A stretch of 64,000 bases of DNA, taken from NCBI RefSeq assembly GCF_026537325.1, contig NZ_JAFNMJ010000001.1, positions 930,001 through 994,000 on the forward strand, read 5' to 3'. Positions 63,579 through 64,000 of this stretch are shown here, piece after piece (the first letter of the stretch is position 1; every line of letters begins with the position of its first letter). The position numbers and the translations under genes were made by a program. This DNA comes from Bifidobacterium sp. B4142. GTDB taxonomy: Bacteria; Actinomycetota; Actinomycetes; Actinomycetales; Bifidobacteriaceae. A model generated the notes under the pieces. That model was not told the DNA's origin and did no database searches. It saw only the letters and a list, made by a program, of their open reading frames with translations.

Positions 63579-64000
63579 CCCGTAGCTGCTTCGAGCGGCA
63601 CACGCCGCAGGTATGGCGACGCACCGCCCAAGCCCTGGAGGAGGAGTCCGCCACCGGCACCACGACAGGCGTCAACAAGAACGGCGCACCCCTGCTGGGC
63701 GACAGCCGGGACCTCTTCCGTCCCAAGACCTCGGACATTCCCACTCAGCCGGGGGTCTACAAGTGGCGGGACGGCGACGGCCGGGTCATCTACGTGGGCA
63801 AGGCCAAGAACCTGCGCAACCGTCTGACCAACTACTTCCAGCCCCTGGAGAACCTGCACCCGCGCACCCAGACCATGGTGCTGACGGCCCGGAGCCTGGA
63901 GTGGACCGTGGTGGGTACCGACCTGGAGTCCCTGACCCTGGAATACACCTGGATCAAGGAGTTCGATCCCCGCTTCAACGTCAAGCTGCGGGACGACAAG
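63575..64000 (+). CDS. uvrC: Excinuclease ABC subunit C (N-terminal part, cut by window end)
   Basis: The first 142 residues of the incision nuclease of nucleotide excision repair. The GIY-YIG domain is clear (PGVYKW and [14 protein letters not shown]), followed by the Glu-containing [19 protein letters not shown]. About 50 residues precede the GIY-YIG domain, longer than usual, so a later start is possible. ATG 63575 overlaps the uvrA stop, so the pair is probably one LexA-controlled unit. Confidence 0.93.
   Translation, partial: MTRSCFERHTPQVWRRTAQALEEESATGTTTGVNKNGAPLLGDSRDLFRPKTSDIPTQPGVYKWRDGDGRVIYVGKAKNLRNRLTNYFQPLENLHPRTQTMVLTARSLEWTVVGTDLESLTLEYTWIKEFDPRFNVKLRDDK

Noticed and set aside
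1-64000. CRISPR array, prophage, transposase, toxin-antitoxin or restriction genes
   Set aside because: Nothing with spaced direct repeats, recombinase motifs, phage structural genes or defence-type domains was recognised.

Overview
The window reads as chromosomal DNA of a high-GC Gram-positive bacterium, most probably a Bifidobacterium. The evidence is the GC-rich third codon positions, many GTG and TTG starts, several starts that look leaderless, a LexA operator of the Gram-positive/actinobacterial type at uvrA, an actinobacterial TrmI, a mycobacterial-type PyrF, and a pyrB-pyrI-pyrC-pyrF-pyrK-pyrD-pyrE cluster of bifidobacterial style. The species cannot be fixed from sequence reading alone. 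Coding density is high: there is no gene-free stretch above 300 bases. The longest are about 266 bases upstream of the MerR gene and about 235 bases upstream of rplY.

Layout. 1-3.4 kb: an accessory-looking module of an MFS transporter (cut by the window edge) and a type-B carboxylesterase on the minus strand, with a divergent MerR regulator whose last codons run into the 3' end of a minus-strand tRNA-Leu(GAG). 3.5-8.9 kb: a housekeeping run rsmE, HIT hydrolase, phoH, ybeY, CNNM/CorC-type protein, era, largely stop-start coupled. 8.9-17.7 kb: a long-chain acyl-CoA ligase, L25 (rplY/ctc), ilvE, a UPF0126 membrane protein, rpsT (TTG start), lepA and hemW. 17.8-24 kb: glutamate synthase gltBD. 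24-31 kb: a small membrane protein, a lone ABC ATPase, a heterodimeric ABC exporter with one degenerate ATP site, trmI and a SixA-type phosphatase. 31-34.3 kb: metE-metF. 34.4-41.3 kb: a sugar locus with a minus-strand ROK regulator and a lone FrcA-type ATPase, divergent from a ChvE-GguA-GguB ABC importer. 41.4-44.5 kb: glnE. 44.5-51 kb: the pyr operon. 51-60.5 kb: a membrane-anchored DsbA-like protein, a LysR regulator, phosphoglycerate mutase, the bifunctional NAD(P)HX repair enzyme, an MgtC-like protein, an ABC-F ATPase, a Ser-rich TspO-like membrane protein and the Tag glycosylase. 60.5-64 kb: uvrA behind a LexA box, then uvrC, cut by the window end.

How the genes work together. Nitrogen assimilation is represented by gltBD and glnE. 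Pyrimidine synthesis from carbamoyl phosphate to OMP and UMP is nearly complete in one translationally coupled operon; carAB and pyrR are not in the window. Methionine synthesis is covered by MetE and its methyl-donor supplier MetF. The ROK/ChvE/Ggu locus is a self-contained regulated sugar importer. uvrA and uvrC form a damage-inducible repair pair.

I found no convincing undescribed system such as a defence island, prophage, CRISPR array or biosynthetic cluster. The most useful leads are regulatory: two mutually exclusive hairpins over the pyrB ribosome binding site, the LexA box over the uvrA -35, the stem-loop between chvE and gguA, and the MerR gene ending inside a tRNA. One architectural lead is the orphan FrcA-type ATPase with an altered ABC signature beside a complete sugar importer.
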